Part shown: positions 55,034-64,000 of the stretch, piece after piece | Layout: the number at the start of each line of letters is the position of its first letter | How positions within the stretch are numbered: the first letter of the stretch is position 1 | The notes under the pieces: generated by a model | Seen by the model: the letters and a program-made list of their open reading frames with translations, nothing else | The model's database searches: none | What the model was told of the DNA's origin: nothing | Translations under genes and position numbers: made by a program | Source of the DNA: Clostridiales bacterium UBA1390 | GTDB lineage: Bacteria; Bacillota; Clostridia; Lachnospirales; Bianqueaceae | Reading direction: 5' to 3' | Assembly: GCA_002305315.1 (NCBI GenBank) | Contig: DBQQ01000017.1 | Location: 1-64,000 of the forward strand | Length of the DNA stretch: 64,000 bases

Positions 55034-55719
55034 TTCTTCCCTCGCATCCGCTTCAGGGCCTGGGCTGCCGCTTTCTGCTCCGCTTCCTTTTTGCTTCCGC
55101 CGCTGCCGCTGCCATATTTTTGTCCGTTATAATACACACTCATTCGAAAGGCGCGACGATGCGGCGGACCGCTTTCTTCTTCCAAACGATACTCGATGGC
55201 GCCACCTGCCCCGGCCTGCACCAGCTCCTGCAGCTTGGTCTTATCATCTCGCAGATCTTCGCCCATTCGGAGCCGACTCAGCACCCATTTTTCGATGATC
55301 GGCGTGACGGCTTCCAACCCTCCATCCAGGTATACTGCCCCGAAAATGCTTTCCACCATATCCTCCAGGATCGCATGCCGAGTGCGTCCTCCCGCCTGTT
55401 CTAAGCCTTTCCCCAGACGCAGGAACTGCCCCAGCTGATAATCCATGGCCACCTGGCAAAGGGAATTCTCACATACAAGCGCCGCGCGGGTTCTGGAGAG
55501 CTGTCCCTCGGGGACCGCCAGATGATCATACAGCCACCGGCTGCTGACCAGCTCTAATACGGCGTCCCCCAGGAACTCCAGCCGTTCATTGCCGCGCATC
55601 GCACTGCCCAGCACCTCATTCGCATACGAGATATGCGTCACCGCCTGCTCTAATAGCTCCGGATTCTCGAAATGGTATCCCAGGATCTTTTCCAGTTCCT
55701 CTAATCTTGCACGGTTCAT
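55024..55719 (-). CDS. rnc: Ribonuclease III
   Basis: Cuts double-stranded RNA, for example in rRNA maturation. The signature ERLEFLGDAVLELV (45-58) holds catalytic Glu and Asp, with a second acidic site in ILEDMVESIFGAVYLDGG. A dsRNA-binding domain forms the C terminus (KTKLQELVQAGAGG and then GSGGSKKEAEQKAAAQALK). 231 aa. It overlaps acpP by four bases and smc by ten, which suggests coupled translation. Confidence 0.97.
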   Translation of the reverse strand: MNRARLEELEKILGYHFENPELLEQAVTHISYANEVLGSAMRGNERLEFLGDAVLELVSSRWLYDHLAVPEGQLSRTRAALVCENSLCQVAMDYQLGQFLRLGKGLEQAGGRTRHAILEDMVESIFGAVYLDGGLEAVTPIIEKWVLSRLRMGEDLRDDKTKLQELVQAGAGGAIEYRLEEESGPPHRRAFRMSVYYNGQKYGSGSGGSKKEAEQKAAAQALKRMRGKKWN

Positions 55720-55955
55720 TCTTCCTTCTCCGTTCCATTGATATAGCGCAGGAGATCCCCTGCCTTATGAATCCCGCCAATCGCATCTTCCTGCGGTTCC
55801 AAAGAAAACTCGATATCCAGTGCTACCACCAGTTCATACAGATCCAGGGACTCGGCGCCCAAATCATCCGAAAGGTCGGTCTCTTCTCTGACCTCTTCTG
55901 TCTCGACGCCAAACCGCTCTGCGACCAGCTTCTGAATCCTTTCCCAATCACTCAC
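55716..55955 (-). CDS. acpP: Acyl carrier protein
   Basis: Small acidic carrier of fatty-acid intermediates, modified with 4'-phosphopantetheine. The site is DDLGAESLDLYELVVAL with Ser36; the residue before it is Glu instead of the usual Asp. I set the start at the GTG at 55955 (VSDWERIQKL), with GGGAGG before it; the frame is open 20 codons upstream, but this overlaps plsX and is basic. The result, 79 aa, is the standard length. It lies between plsX and rnc, as in Bacillus, but fabD and fabG are absent between them. Confidence 0.94.
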   Translation of the reverse strand: MSDWERIQKLVAERFGVETEEVREETDLSDDLGAESLDLYELVVALDIEFSLEPQEDAIGGIHKAGDLLRYINGTEKEE

Positions 55956-56988
55956 TCTTCTGTTCCTCCCGCGCTCTCTGCTTGCTCCGGGCCATACATT
56001 CCGCGATCTCCGCATTCACATTGGAAGAAAGGTACTGAATACACTGCTCGATCGCATTTGCAAACGCTTCGCCCTTCGAATTTCCATGTGCCTTGACCAC
56101 CGCGCCGTTGATGCCCAAAAGGGGAGTGCCGCCCACCGAAGACGGATCCAGCTTATGCTTCAGTCCCCGCATGGCCGGCTTCAGCAACAAGGCCCCCAAC
56201 TTATTGCGAAAACTCTTCATCATCTCTTCCTTCAGACAGCCGAACATATAGCGCGCTATGCCTTCCAGCCCTTTAAGCAGAATGTTGCCGGCAAAGCCAT
56301 CTGTCACAATGACATCCGCCGCATTCTCCAATACCTCCCTGGCTTCCACATTGCCGACAAAATGGATCTCCGGCTCCTTCTCCAACAACTCATAGGCTTC
56401 CTTGACCAGCGCATTCCCCTTGCCCGGTTCCACGCCCACGTTCAGAAGACCGATCCGAGGATTCTGGATCCCCAACAGTTTTTTACAGTAGATACTTGTC
56501 ATCTGCGCAAACTGTACCAGATAGGCCGGCTTACTGTCCACGTTGGCGCCTACATCGAGCAGAAGCACCGGGCCCTTGCGCCCTGGCAGCGCCACGGAAA
56601 GCGCCGGACGCAATACTCCGCGGATCCGGCCGGCTATGAGCGTCGCTCCCGCCAATACGGCTCCCGTATTCGCCGCGGAAACCAGACCATCCACTTCTTT
56701 TTCCTTCACCATTTTCATGCCGTACATCAAAGACGAATCCTTCTTCGCCCGTACCGCTTCCGCCGGGTTGTGCTCTTCATTCTCAACGACCTGTTCCTTG
56801 TGAAGAATCTGCAGTCTGCCGGCATCATAGCTTTTCCCTTCCAAGGCTTTGCGAATTTCCGGCTCCCGGCCTGCAATGACAATGGAGAGATCCGAATGAC
56901 GTTCCAATGCGATCAGCACTCCCTCCACCGGTGCTTTCGGGGCATAATCCCCGCCCATCGCATCGACTAAAATCTTATATGCTGCCAC
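55948..56988 (-). CDS. plsX: Phosphate acyltransferase PlsX
   Basis: Makes acyl-phosphate from acyl-ACP for phospholipid synthesis with PlsY. Family marks: ILVDAMGGDYAPKAPVEGVL at the start, SAANTGAVLAGATLI, GPVLLLDVGANVDSKP and VTDGFAGNILLKGLEGIA. 346 aa. It overlaps recU at its start by 14 bases and acpP at its end by eight. With cdsA at 21 kb it covers two steps of phospholipid synthesis. Confidence 0.97.
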   Translation of the reverse strand: MAAYKILVDAMGGDYAPKAPVEGVLIALERHSDLSIVIAGREPEIRKALEGKSYDAGRLQILHKEQVVENEEHNPAEAVRAKKDSSLMYGMKMVKEKEVDGLVSAANTGAVLAGATLIAGRIRGVLRPALSVALPGRKGPVLLLDVGANVDSKPAYLVQFAQMTSIYCKKLLGIQNPRIGLLNVGVEPGKGNALVKEAYELLEKEPEIHFVGNVEAREVLENAADVIVTDGFAGNILLKGLEGIARYMFGCLKEEMMKSFRNKLGALLLKPAMRGLKHKLDPSSVGGTPLLGINGAVVKAHGNSKGEAFANAIEQCIQYLSSNVNAEIAECMARSKQRAREEQKSE

Positions 56989-57535
56989 GTTTATCCTCCT
57001 GTTTGATCTTACAATATTCTAATACTGCCTTGAGATAGTGCAGGGGGATACCCCCTGTATGCTGCGGAATCCGAAACCGTTCCTCGAAGATCTCCCTGGG
57101 AATGGTCTTGGCTCCCTTGTGCTCTCCTTTCTGATCGAAATAGGTGTTGAGCACCTCAAAAGGCAGGAGATAATACATATCGTCCGCAGAAAAATGCACC
57201 AGCAGAAAGGTCAGCCCGCCCTGCCGATCAAATTCCCGCATGAATTCCACCTGATGGGGATGGATATTCGCCACTGGGAGATTTCTCTGCGCTGTTTCCT
57301 TCGCGTCAAAACAGATGGGAATTCCCTGCAGAATCCCCATATAATCCACCGTGCTTCGCTGCTCGAAATAGGCCAGGGAGATGGTCCGACGCTCGCTGTC
57401 AAACTCTACCGGCTTAATGGGCGTAGGGATCTTCTGAATCAGGGCAATCCCCTCCTTACGATAGATCTCATTCGCCATGTTGACCATCTCTTCCAGCGTG
57501 CTGCCTCTGAGGCCGCGCGTCCTGTAATAGGCCAT
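56975..57535 (-). CDS. recU: Holliday junction resolvase RecU
   Basis: Firmicute junction-cutting nuclease. The sequence shows GSTLEEMVNMANEIYRKEGI, IQKIPTPIKPVEF, the metal-binding part STVDYMGILQGIPICFDAKE and NIHPHQVEFMREFDRQGGL, all conserved in RecU. I use the ATG at 57535 (MAYYRTRGLRG), giving 186 aa; it starts one base after the stop of the DUF711 gene and has no clear ribosome site, so it is probably translated by re-initiation. Longer frames begin with TTG at 57589 inside the neighbour. The gene is usually next to ponA; here it sits in the polA-smc operon. Confidence 0.92.
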   Translation of the reverse strand: MAYYRTRGLRGSTLEEMVNMANEIYRKEGIALIQKIPTPIKPVEFDSERRTISLAYFEQRSTVDYMGILQGIPICFDAKETAQRNLPVANIHPHQVEFMREFDRQGGLTFLLVHFSADDMYYLLPFEVLNTYFDQKGEHKGAKTIPREIFEERFRIPQHTGGIPLHYLKAVLEYCKIKQEDKRGSI

Positions 57536-57536
57536 G

Positions 57537-58895
57537 TCAGTTCTTGTAGCTGTGTACCGGAGCCGGGATGCGTCCGCCCCGCTGCACAAACTCCGCGCAG
57601 GAAGCGTTGTTCACTGGCATGATAGGGGCGTACCCCAGGAGTCCGCCAAATTCTGCCCGCTCACCGACTCCCTTGCCGTACACAGGAATCAGGCGCACCG
57701 CTGTCGTCTTGGAATTGATCATACCAATGGCCATCTCATCCGCAATGATGCCGGAAATCGTAGTCGCCGGCGTATCTCCCGGGATCGCAATCATATCCAG
57801 TCCCACGGAACATACACAAGTCATCGCTTCCAGTTTCTCCAGTGTCAGCGTTCCTGCCTCTGCTGCCTCGATCATGCCATGGTCTTCGCTGACTGGGATA
57901 AACGCGCCAGACAGGCCGCCTACAAAAGAAGACGCCATCAGACCGCCCTTTTTCACCTGATCGTTCAGCATCGCCAACGCCGCCGTCGTCCCCGGCGCAC
58001 CGGCACATTCTAAGCCCATCTCCTGGAAAATCTCCGCAATACTGTCTCCGATAGCCGGTGTCGGCGCCAGGGACAGATCGATGATGCCGAAAGGCACTCC
58101 CAGCCGCTTCGACGCCTCCTGCGCGACCAGCTGTCCGACTCGAGTGATCTTAAACGCTGTTTTCTTAATGGTCTCACACAGTACTTCGAAGTTGGCTCCC
58201 CGTACTGCCTTGAGCGCGCTCTTGACCACGCCGGGACCCGAAACACCCACGTTGATCACCGTATCCGTCTCTCCCACACCATGAAAAGCACCCGCCATAA
58301 ACGGATTGTCATCCGGCGCGTTGCAAAATACCACCAGTTTCGCACAGCCGATGGAATCCGCATTTCCTGTCTTCTCCGAGAGTTCTTTGATCTTCTCCCC
58401 CAGAAGAAGCACCGCATCCATATTGATGCCGGAACGGCTGGTTCCCACGTTCACGGAGGCACAGACTCTTTCCGTCTCCGAGAGCGCCGCAGGAATACTC
58501 TCGATCAGCATACGATCCTTCTCGGTCATTCCCTTCTGCACCAGGGCCGAAAATCCACCGATAAAATTGACGCCGACTTCCTTGGCTGCGCGATCCAGTG
58601 TCTTCGCAATCGCCGGGAAATCCGGATCCTCACAGGCCGCAGCTGCGATCGCTATGGGCGTCACGGAAATCCGCTTATTCACAATGGGAATCCCATACCG
58701 CTCGCTGATCTCCTCCCCCACCGATACCAGATGCTCCGCCGTTCTCGTGATCTTATCATAGATCTTTTTCTGAAATACTTGGCTGTCCGAATGCGCACAG
58801 TCCAGCAGACTGATTCCCATCGTAATCGTACGCACATCCAGATTGGCTCCCTCAATCATCCGATTGGTTTCGATGATTTCCTGAAAATTAACCAC
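57537..58895 (-). CDS. UPF0210 / DUF711 family protein
   Basis: A 452-aa protein of the DUF711 (PFL-like fold) family, widely conserved and without a proven function. Typical segments: [76 protein letters not shown] and [15 protein letters not shown]. The start is the GTG at 58895, which has GGGGGAG six bases before it. The ACT-domain gene 18 bases upstream is its constant partner in Firmicutes, so they probably act together. Structure relation to pyruvate formate-lyase-like folds is known for the family; no radical glycine motif is visible here. Confidence 0.93.
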   Translation of the reverse strand: MVNFQEIIETNRMIEGANLDVRTITMGISLLDCAHSDSQVFQKKIYDKITRTAEHLVSVGEEISERYGIPIVNKRISVTPIAIAAAACEDPDFPAIAKTLDRAAKEVGVNFIGGFSALVQKGMTEKDRMLIESIPAALSETERVCASVNVGTSRSGINMDAVLLLGEKIKELSEKTGNADSIGCAKLVVFCNAPDDNPFMAGAFHGVGETDTVINVGVSGPGVVKSALKAVRGANFEVLCETIKKTAFKITRVGQLVAQEASKRLGVPFGIIDLSLAPTPAIGDSIAEIFQEMGLECAGAPGTTAALAMLNDQVKKGGLMASSFVGGLSGAFIPVSEDHGMIEAAEAGTLTLEKLEAMTCVCSVGLDMIAIPGDTPATTISGIIADEMAIGMINSKTTAVRLIPVYGKGVGERAEFGGLLGYAPIMPVNNASCAEFVQRGGRIPAPVHSYKN

Positions 58896-58913
58896 TCGTT
58901 TCTCCCCCGTTCT

Positions 58914-59183
58914 TTAGATTCGATGCATCGCCTGGAAGATCTCTTCGCTCTGCAGCTTGATCTGCACGCCCAGCTTCTCGCCAACCTGATCCAGCTCACC
59001 GGCTACCTGATGGAACGCTGTTTCCAAGCTGCCCATATCCACAATCATCATCATGTGAAAATAGCCGCCGGTAATACTCTGAGAAATATCCAGAATGTTG
59101 ATCTGGTGCTTGGAAAGCAGTGTGCAAACCTCCGCGATAATCCCTACCCGGTCCTTTCCGACCACTGAAATAATCCCTTTCAT
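58914..59183 (-). CDS. ACT domain protein (UPF0237)
   Basis: A single ACT domain of 89 aa: ISVVGKDRVGIIAEVCTLLS, then NILDISQSITGGYFHMMMIV. This form resembles UPF0237 and the GcvR half-domain; ACT domains bind amino acids or other small ligands as dimers. GGAGG stands before the ATG. It directly precedes the DUF711 gene and may act as its ligand-sensing partner. The ligand is unknown. Confidence 0.93.
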   Translation of the reverse strand: MKGIISVVGKDRVGIIAEVCTLLSKHQINILDISQSITGGYFHMMMIVDMGSLETAFHQVAGELDQVGEKLGVQIKLQSEEIFQAMHRI

Positions 59184-59200
59184 CTTCTATTCCTCCTGCT

Positions 59201-60811
59201 TTATGTTTCTGATGTAAATAACAGATTCTCGATCCCTCGATACAGATGATACGGCGTGGGGGACAATTCTCCGCCGAGATCCCTAGAAACCACCACCGCC
59301 TGCTGTGAATAATACAGCGGACAGACCGGGAGCGTTTCCCATGCGTACTCTGCAAGCGCCTGATATGCCGCTGTTCTCGCCTCTTCTCCGACCGCGGAGG
59401 AAGCGTTCTGCAGCAACCGATCCATCTCCGCGTCCTGTCTACCGCTGTAATTGCCGGCACCTTCAGAGGCCAGCAGCTCGGACAGATCCTGAATCGAATC
59501 AATTCGACAGCTTCCAAAGGCCAGATCAAACTCTCCTTCTTCCAGTGCCTTTTGCCAGTCTGCCTCATCGTAAAGAACCACCTGGACATCCAGCCCAATC
59601 TGCGATAACTGTTCATAGATCAGCCTTGCCTGTGCGATGGCCGTCTGCTCCTCCCGACTCACAATCAACCGAAGAGACGCGCCTCGGTTTTCCCCCAGCA
59701 AAGAATAGGCCAGCTGATAATCTATTGGATAGGTCTCCGGCAAGGGACAGTCCGCTATCCAGGAAGGAATCACGGATTGGCTGCATGTTCCCTGATGAAT
59801 CTGTGTTCTGTCAATCAGTTCCTGCGCGTCTATACAATGCATGATCGCTTTGCGGACATTCTCCTCCGCCAGCACGCTGCCTTCCCGCTGATTCATGTAT
59901 AGAAGCTGGAGTTCATGCGTGTCCGTACGATATACGGTATGATGCTCAATATTCTCTGCCGAAAGACTACTCGGCATTTCCTCATAAATAATATGCGTCA
60001 ATCCCTGGGAAAACGCGCTCTCCTCCGCATCCTCGCTTCGCGTGATCTCCACCAGAATCTCCTGAATCTGCGGTGTATTCCCCACATACTGCGCATTGGC
60101 CGTGAGGCGGATTTCCCGCATCGCCCGGTACTCTGTCACCTGATAAGGGCCATTCCCTATCGGCTCCCACTCAGGTGGATTTTCCACATGGTAAATATGT
60201 TCCGGCAGAATCGGTACCACCAGCATCCCCAGATGATCCACATCCACCGGTACGGAAAAAGTGATTCGCACATCGCCGTTTTCATCCAGCGCCACCTCTG
60301 TGATGGAGGAAAGCTGTGCCTTCCAATAATGATCCGCCGATTCTTCGAGAAAAGCCTGCAGCGTATAGACCACGTCCTGCGCGCTGACACTTGTCCCGTC
60401 CTGCCAAAGCACATCCGAACGAATCTTCAGCCTGAGCTGATACCCATCGGACAACACTTCCCATTCCTCTGCCAGGCCGCCTTCCACGGCCGCTCCATTT
60501 TCATCCGTTTCCACCAGCGGCATGAAGATCATCAGGAGTAACTGTGCCACTTCTGGCTGCTGTACGGACAATGGATTCAGCGTCTCCGGCATGAAGACCG
60601 TCATTCGGAGAATGCCATCGGAAGGAACGACTTCGTAGGCAGACTCCTCAGAGGATTCTGCCGCAGATTCTATCACGGACGAGACCTCCAAGGCGCCAGC
60701 GGCGCTTTCCTCGCTGGATTCCTGCACGGCAGGGTTCTCACAGCCTGCCCATAACAAACAAACCCAACAAAGCAAGACGACCAGCAGCCGTCTGCATCTA
60801 TTCTTTCCCAT
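59201..60811 (-). CDS. Lipoprotein of the peptide/nickel solute-binding family (SBP_bac_5)
   Basis: Extracytoplasmic solute-binding lipoprotein of 536 aa. A basic start and hydrophobic stretch end at the lipobox LLWAGC (Cys24), followed by a Ser/Glu/Ala-rich linker (about 28-62). The family core is visible as FMPETLNPLSVQQPEVAQLL, GLAEEWEVLSDGYQLRLKI, DVLWQDGTSVSAQDVVYTLQ and PIGNGPYQVTEY. It has no permease or ATPase genes beside it and lies inside a housekeeping operon. Start unclear: ATG at 60811 or TTG at 60814 (better spacing from AAAGGA); both overlap the end of coaE. Substrate not predictable. Confidence 0.9.
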   Translation of the reverse strand: MGKNRCRRLLVVLLCWVCLLWAGCENPAVQESSEESAAGALEVSSVIESAAESSEESAYEVVPSDGILRMTVFMPETLNPLSVQQPEVAQLLLMIFMPLVETDENGAAVEGGLAEEWEVLSDGYQLRLKIRSDVLWQDGTSVSAQDVVYTLQAFLEESADHYWKAQLSSITEVALDENGDVRITFSVPVDVDHLGMLVVPILPEHIYHVENPPEWEPIGNGPYQVTEYRAMREIRLTANAQYVGNTPQIQEILVEITRSEDAEESAFSQGLTHIIYEEMPSSLSAENIEHHTVYRTDTHELQLLYMNQREGSVLAEENVRKAIMHCIDAQELIDRTQIHQGTCSQSVIPSWIADCPLPETYPIDYQLAYSLLGENRGASLRLIVSREEQTAIAQARLIYEQLSQIGLDVQVVLYDEADWQKALEEGEFDLAFGSCRIDSIQDLSELLASEGAGNYSGRQDAEMDRLLQNASSAVGEEARTAAYQALAEYAWETLPVCPLYYSQQAVVVSRDLGGELSPTPYHLYRGIENLLFTSET

Positions 60812-61424
60812 CAAATGCTGACATCCTTTCCGTCACTTTCCGATCCAGTTCCCGATACAGCGCTTCCACGCTGCCACTCCCATCGATCAGCACATCGGCC
60901 GCCGCCATATAAGAATCCTGGGACCACTGTCCCCGGACCCGGTCTTCTGCTTCTTCCCGTGTCAGATTCTGGCGCTGCATCACCCGTCTGACCCGGATCT
61001 CATCCTCCGCCCAGACGACCCATACCTCATCGACCAGATCCAAAAGCGGCGTCCGCAGAAGCTCGATGGCTTCCAGCAGGAGACATGGCACTTCCCCGGG
61101 ATCCTCACGGAACCTCTTGACCTCTTCCTCGATCTGCTGACAGATGACGGGATGCGTGATCTCATTTAGCTGTTTCAGACTATCCGGATCCCGAAAAACA
61201 ATCCTGCCAAGACTCTTCCGGTCTAATTTTCCGGCACTATCCAGTATAGCTTTCCCAAAGGCTTTTGTCAACTCCCTAACTACCTCGCTCGACCGGGTCA
61301 CTTCGTGACCGACCTGATCCGCATCGATACGCTTCATCCCGTAGTGTTCTTCCAGATACCGACAGGCCGTACTCTTTCCCGACGCGATGGTACCCGTCAC
61401 TCCGATCACCTTACTTGGCCTCAT
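60798..61424 (-). CDS. coaE: Dephospho-CoA kinase
   Basis: Last step of coenzyme A synthesis. Walker A is GVTGTIASGKSTACRYLEE (10-18), followed by DADQVGHEV, LEAIELLRTPLLDLVDEVWV and the lid segment RQNLTREEAEDRV. 208 aa. It overlaps polA at its start by 14 bases and the lipoprotein gene at its end by 14. polA-coaE adjacency is common in Firmicutes. Confidence 0.96.
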   Translation of the reverse strand: MRPSKVIGVTGTIASGKSTACRYLEEHYGMKRIDADQVGHEVTRSSEVVRELTKAFGKAILDSAGKLDRKSLGRIVFRDPDSLKQLNEITHPVICQQIEEEVKRFREDPGEVPCLLLEAIELLRTPLLDLVDEVWVVWAEDEIRVRRVMQRQNLTREEAEDRVRGQWSQDSYMAAADVLIDGSGSVEALYRELDRKVTERMSAFDGKE

Positions 61425-64000
61425 ACCAGTTCTCTCCTCTATGAATATCCACGACTAATGGCACCGCCAGATCTGCGGCTCCCATCATCTCTTCCTGCAA
61501 AATCAGCCTGACCTGCTCCTCTTCTTCTTTATAGGTCTCTACCAGAAGCTCATCGTGTACCGTCAGGAGCAGGCGGCTCCGCAGACCTTCTCTCTGCAGC
61601 CGATCATACACGCGTATCATGGCAATCTTGATGATATCCGCCGCGGTTCCCTGAATCGGCATGTTCTTGGCCACACGTTCTCCGAAGGAACGCTTCGTGA
61701 AATTGGAAGAGTGGATCTCATCAATGATACGGCGTCTGCCAAAGAGCGTGACGCCATAACCACGTTCTCTAGCTTCTTCCACGCATCCATCCAGAAACTC
61801 CCTGACCCTGGGATATCGCTCGAAATATCGGTTGATATAATCCTTCGCTTCTTTCTGCGAGATATGCAGATCATCCCCCAGGGAAAACGCGCTGATCCCG
61901 TAAATGATGCCGAAATTCACCGCCTTGGCACGGGAACGCTGTCCAGGCGTCACTTCCTCTGGCGGAATCCCCAGGACCTGCGACGCCGTCAGCCGGTGGA
62001 TATCCTCCCCATGACGAAAGGCTTCGATCAGATGCTCGTCTCCGGACATATGCGCCAGCAGCCGCAGCTCAATCTGCGAATAATCCGCATCCAGGAAGCA
62101 GTAGTTTTCATCGGAGGGCACAAAAGCCTTGCGGAGAAGTCGGCCCTGTTCCGTACGAATCGGAATGTTTTGCAGGTTGGGATCCGAGCTCGAAAGACGT
62201 CCTGTGGCCGTCACCGTCTGATTAAATTTGGAATGGATCTTGCCATCCTCCTGGATACAGGGATACAGTCCATCCACATACGTGGACTTCAGCTTGGTCA
62301 GCTGTCGGTACTTCAGCACATGCGCCACGATGGGGTAAGACGGCGCCAGCTTTTCCAGCACATCCGCGGAGGTAGAATAGCCGGACTTTGTCTTCTTACC
62401 CGCCGGAAGTCCCATCTTGAGAAACAGGATATCGCCCAGCTGCTTCGGCGACAGGATATTAAACTCCTCGCCCGCCTCTTCATAGATCATCTGTTCCAGC
62501 TTGGCAGCCTGTTCATCCAGTTCTTTTCCCAAGCTCTCCAACACCTGGGATTCCACGCGAATGCCCAGTTCTTCCATGGAAGCTAATACCGAAATCAATG
62601 GACGTTCGATCTTCTCGTACAGATCTTTCATGCCCTTATCCACTAACTCCTGTTCCATCACGGGGGCGCTGCGGAAAAGCACGTCCACACGCTGCGCAGC
62701 GAACTGCGCTCTGGCCTCCGGTGTTAAATCCGCCATATGTTTGCGCGTCTTCCCACTGCCAAAGACCTCTTCCTCCGCCGGAATCGTCTCTTTCAAGAAA
62801 ATCTGAGCCATCTCATCCTCTGTATAAGTATCCTTGGACGGATTCAGAAGGTATGCCGCAATCCTCGTGTCCATATAAAGTCCCTGCATCCGAATACCAT
62901 ACCGCACCAGATGGAGCATATCCTCCTTGATATCATAACCTGTCTTGGGGATCCCGGGATCTTCCCAGACGGCCCGCAGGCCTTCCAGGATCTCTTCCCT
63001 GGACATTTTCCCCTCCTCTGCCCAAAACACCTCGCCGGTCTTCGCACAGACGGCCAGCGCCCAGAACCCAAAGAGTCCCTCACTGTCCTCATACAGCCGA
63101 TACGAGAATCCGCTCTGCATGGCCTCTGCCATCCTCGCCACGTCCTGCAGGCTCTCTACCCAGCGAATCTGATAGGTATTGGAAATCTCCTCGGAACTTT
63201 CCGGGCGCATGGAAAGGAATCGCTGCAGCAGTGTTCGGAGTTCATACCGTTTCAGGAACTCCAGTACCTCCGGACAGCCAAAGTTCTCCGGCTGATAGGT
63301 CTGCGGTTCCTGCTCGATCTGACTGTCTGTCACAATGGTCGCCAGCTTCAGGCTGAGCCGGGCCTGATCCGCGAACTCCGCCAGATTCTTGCCGGCTCTC
63401 GGCGGTTTCACCTCTCCCGCATGCTCGATCGCATTCTCCACAGTATGATATTCCTGAATGATCTTCGCTGCCGTTTTCTCTCCAATCGAAGGAACCCCGG
63501 GAATATTATCGGAGGGATCGCCCATCAGCGCCTTCATCTGCAGATATTCTGCCGGCGTGACGCCATACGTTTCCTTTACTTCCTGATCGGTATAGATTTC
63601 TGTCTCGGTTCCTCCCTTTTTCGTTTTGGGAATCAGTATCCGCAGATGAGGCTCTGCCAGCTGCAGCAGATCCCGATCCCCGGACAGGATCGCGACTTCG
63701 GCTCCCTGCGCCGCCTCCCGCTTGGCGATCGTTCCCAGGATATCATCCGCCTCGATCCCTTCCTGCGTGATCACCTGAATGCCAGCTAGGCGCAGAAGCT
63801 CCTGTATCAGCGGCACCTGCATACGCAGCTCTTCCGGCATCCCCTTCCGGGTTCCTTTATAGTCCTCATACATCTGATGCCGGAATGTGGGCGCTTTTTC
63901 ATCGAAAGCCACCGCCAGATGCGTCGGATTCTCCAGATCCACGTTCTTTAGCAGAATATTGATAAAACCATAGATCGCATTCGTATATATGCCCTGTGCG
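61411..64000 (-). CDS. polA: DNA polymerase I (5' end outside the window)
   Basis: Repair and Okazaki-fragment polymerase. The frame stays open to the window edge; the first readable residues, IYTNAIYGF, match the 5'-nuclease domain about 25 residues from a normal N terminus, so the start codon is missing. Domains: 5'-nuclease (about 1-290), a 3'-5' exonuclease-like domain without the D-x-E metal motif (about 300-460), and the polymerase with DADYSQIELRLLAHMSGD (motif A), RSRAKAVNFGIIYGIS (motif B) and VHDELLVE (motif C). Proofreading is therefore likely lost, as in other Gram-positive Pol I. It is the first visible gene of the polA-ftsY operon. Confidence 0.97.
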   Translation of the reverse strand, partial: AQGIYTNAIYGFINILLKNVDLENPTHLAVAFDEKAPTFRHQMYEDYKGTRKGMPEELRMQVPLIQELLRLAGIQVITQEGIEADDILGTIAKREAAQGAEVAILSGDRDLLQLAEPHLRILIPKTKKGGTETEIYTDQEVKETYGVTPAEYLQMKALMGDPSDNIPGVPSIGEKTAAKIIQEYHTVENAIEHAGEVKPPRAGKNLAEFADQARLSLKLATIVTDSQIEQEPQTYQPENFGCPEVLEFLKRYELRTLLQRFLSMRPESSEEISNTYQIRWVESLQDVARMAEAMQSGFSYRLYEDSEGLFGFWALAVCAKTGEVFWAEEGKMSREEILEGLRAVWEDPGIPKTGYDIKEDMLHLVRYGIRMQGLYMDTRIAAYLLNPSKDTYTEDEMAQIFLKETIPAEEEVFGSGKTRKHMADLTPEARAQFAAQRVDVLFRSAPVMEQELVDKGMKDLYEKIERPLISVLASMEELGIRVESQVLESLGKELDEQAAKLEQMIYEEAGEEFNILSPKQLGDILFLKMGLPAGKKTKSGYSTSADVLEKLAPSYPIVAHVLKYRQLTKLKSTYVDGLYPCIQEDGKIHSKFNQTVTATGRLSSSDPNLQNIPIRTEQGRLLRKAFVPSDENYCFLDADYSQIELRLLAHMSGDEHLIEAFRHGEDIHRLTASQVLGIPPEEVTPGQRSRAKAVNFGIIYGISAFSLGDDLHISQKEAKDYINRYFERYPRVREFLDGCVEEARERGYGVTLFGRRRIIDEIHSSNFTKRSFGERVAKNMPIQGTAADIIKIAMIRVYDRLQREGLRSRLLLTVHDELLVETYKEEEEQVRLILQEEMMGAADLAVPLVVDIHRGENWYEAK

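Overview
The window reads as a chromosomal segment of a low-to-mid GC Gram-positive anaerobe of the class Clostridia, most likely a Lachnospiraceae-type gut bacterium. The evidence is a PolC-type replicase, CodY, RecU, an MEP isoprenoid pathway (ispG, dxr, ispF), a Clostridia gene order (dxr-rseP-ispG-polC), a bifunctional AdhE, and a GH3 beta-glucosidase with swapped domains as known from Ruminococcus and Butyrivibrio. No rRNA, CRISPR array, intact insertion sequence or prophage was found. Almost all genes lie on the minus strand. The plus-strand genes are a YitT-like membrane protein, an ABC-class ATPase, comM and an AraC regulator.

Layout from left to right. 1-640: a tandem array of about nine 72-75 bp units carrying an inverted TCTCATC/GATGAGA pair. 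685-11550: rimP-nusA-ylxR-ylxQ-infB-rbfA-nrnA-truB-ribF-alaS (transcribed right to left), the translation and RNA-maturation operon, with its promoter near 11655. 11764-12417: YitT-like protein. 12482-23538: pyrH-frr-uppS-cdsA-dxr-rseP-ispG-polC, with a strong promoter before pyrH. 23631-29908: an accessory block (GH3 glucosidase, CoA-disulfide reductase/rhodanese, predicted ATPase) inserted between tsf and pyrH, which are adjacent in Bacillus. 30185-36774: dprA-topA-codY-sigma factor-rpsB-tsf. The sigma factor occupies the place of SigD at the end of the B. subtilis fla/che operon, but no flagellar genes are present. 37061-42597: comM, ispF and a heterodimeric ABC exporter. 42852-43709: AraC regulator. 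43949-44394: five tRNAs (Leu, Leu, Phe, Gly, Arg). 44571-48046: adhE and pyrE. 48115-50435: repeats plus three small accessory genes (phage-regulator/ParB-like protein, DUF2892 protein, degenerate Y1 transposase-like protein). 50547-64000: polA-coaE-lipoprotein-ACT-DUF711-recU-plsX-acpP-rnc-smc-ftsY, a dense operon whose first gene is cut by the window edge.

The core operons are ordinary; the interesting material is in the gaps. (1) A promoter-plus-hairpin cassette (extended -10 followed at once by GGCGTGGC...GCCACGCC) occurs three times, twice in tandem before pyrE and once before the CoA-disulfide reductase gene. (2) A second palindromic family (TTCTCATCACTC/GAGTGATGAGAA) occurs as the array at the left edge and as a pair at 29.9-30.1 kb. 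(3) A Y1/RAYT-like protein has lost its HUH histidines and lies near these palindromes. (4) Two close matches to the CodY box and a 17-bp direct repeat lie between the divergent competence genes dprA and comM, with codY itself in the dprA operon. (5) adhE has a 15-bp inverted repeat and a Rex-like site over its predicted promoter. All function calls come from reading protein motifs by eye; no database search was run.
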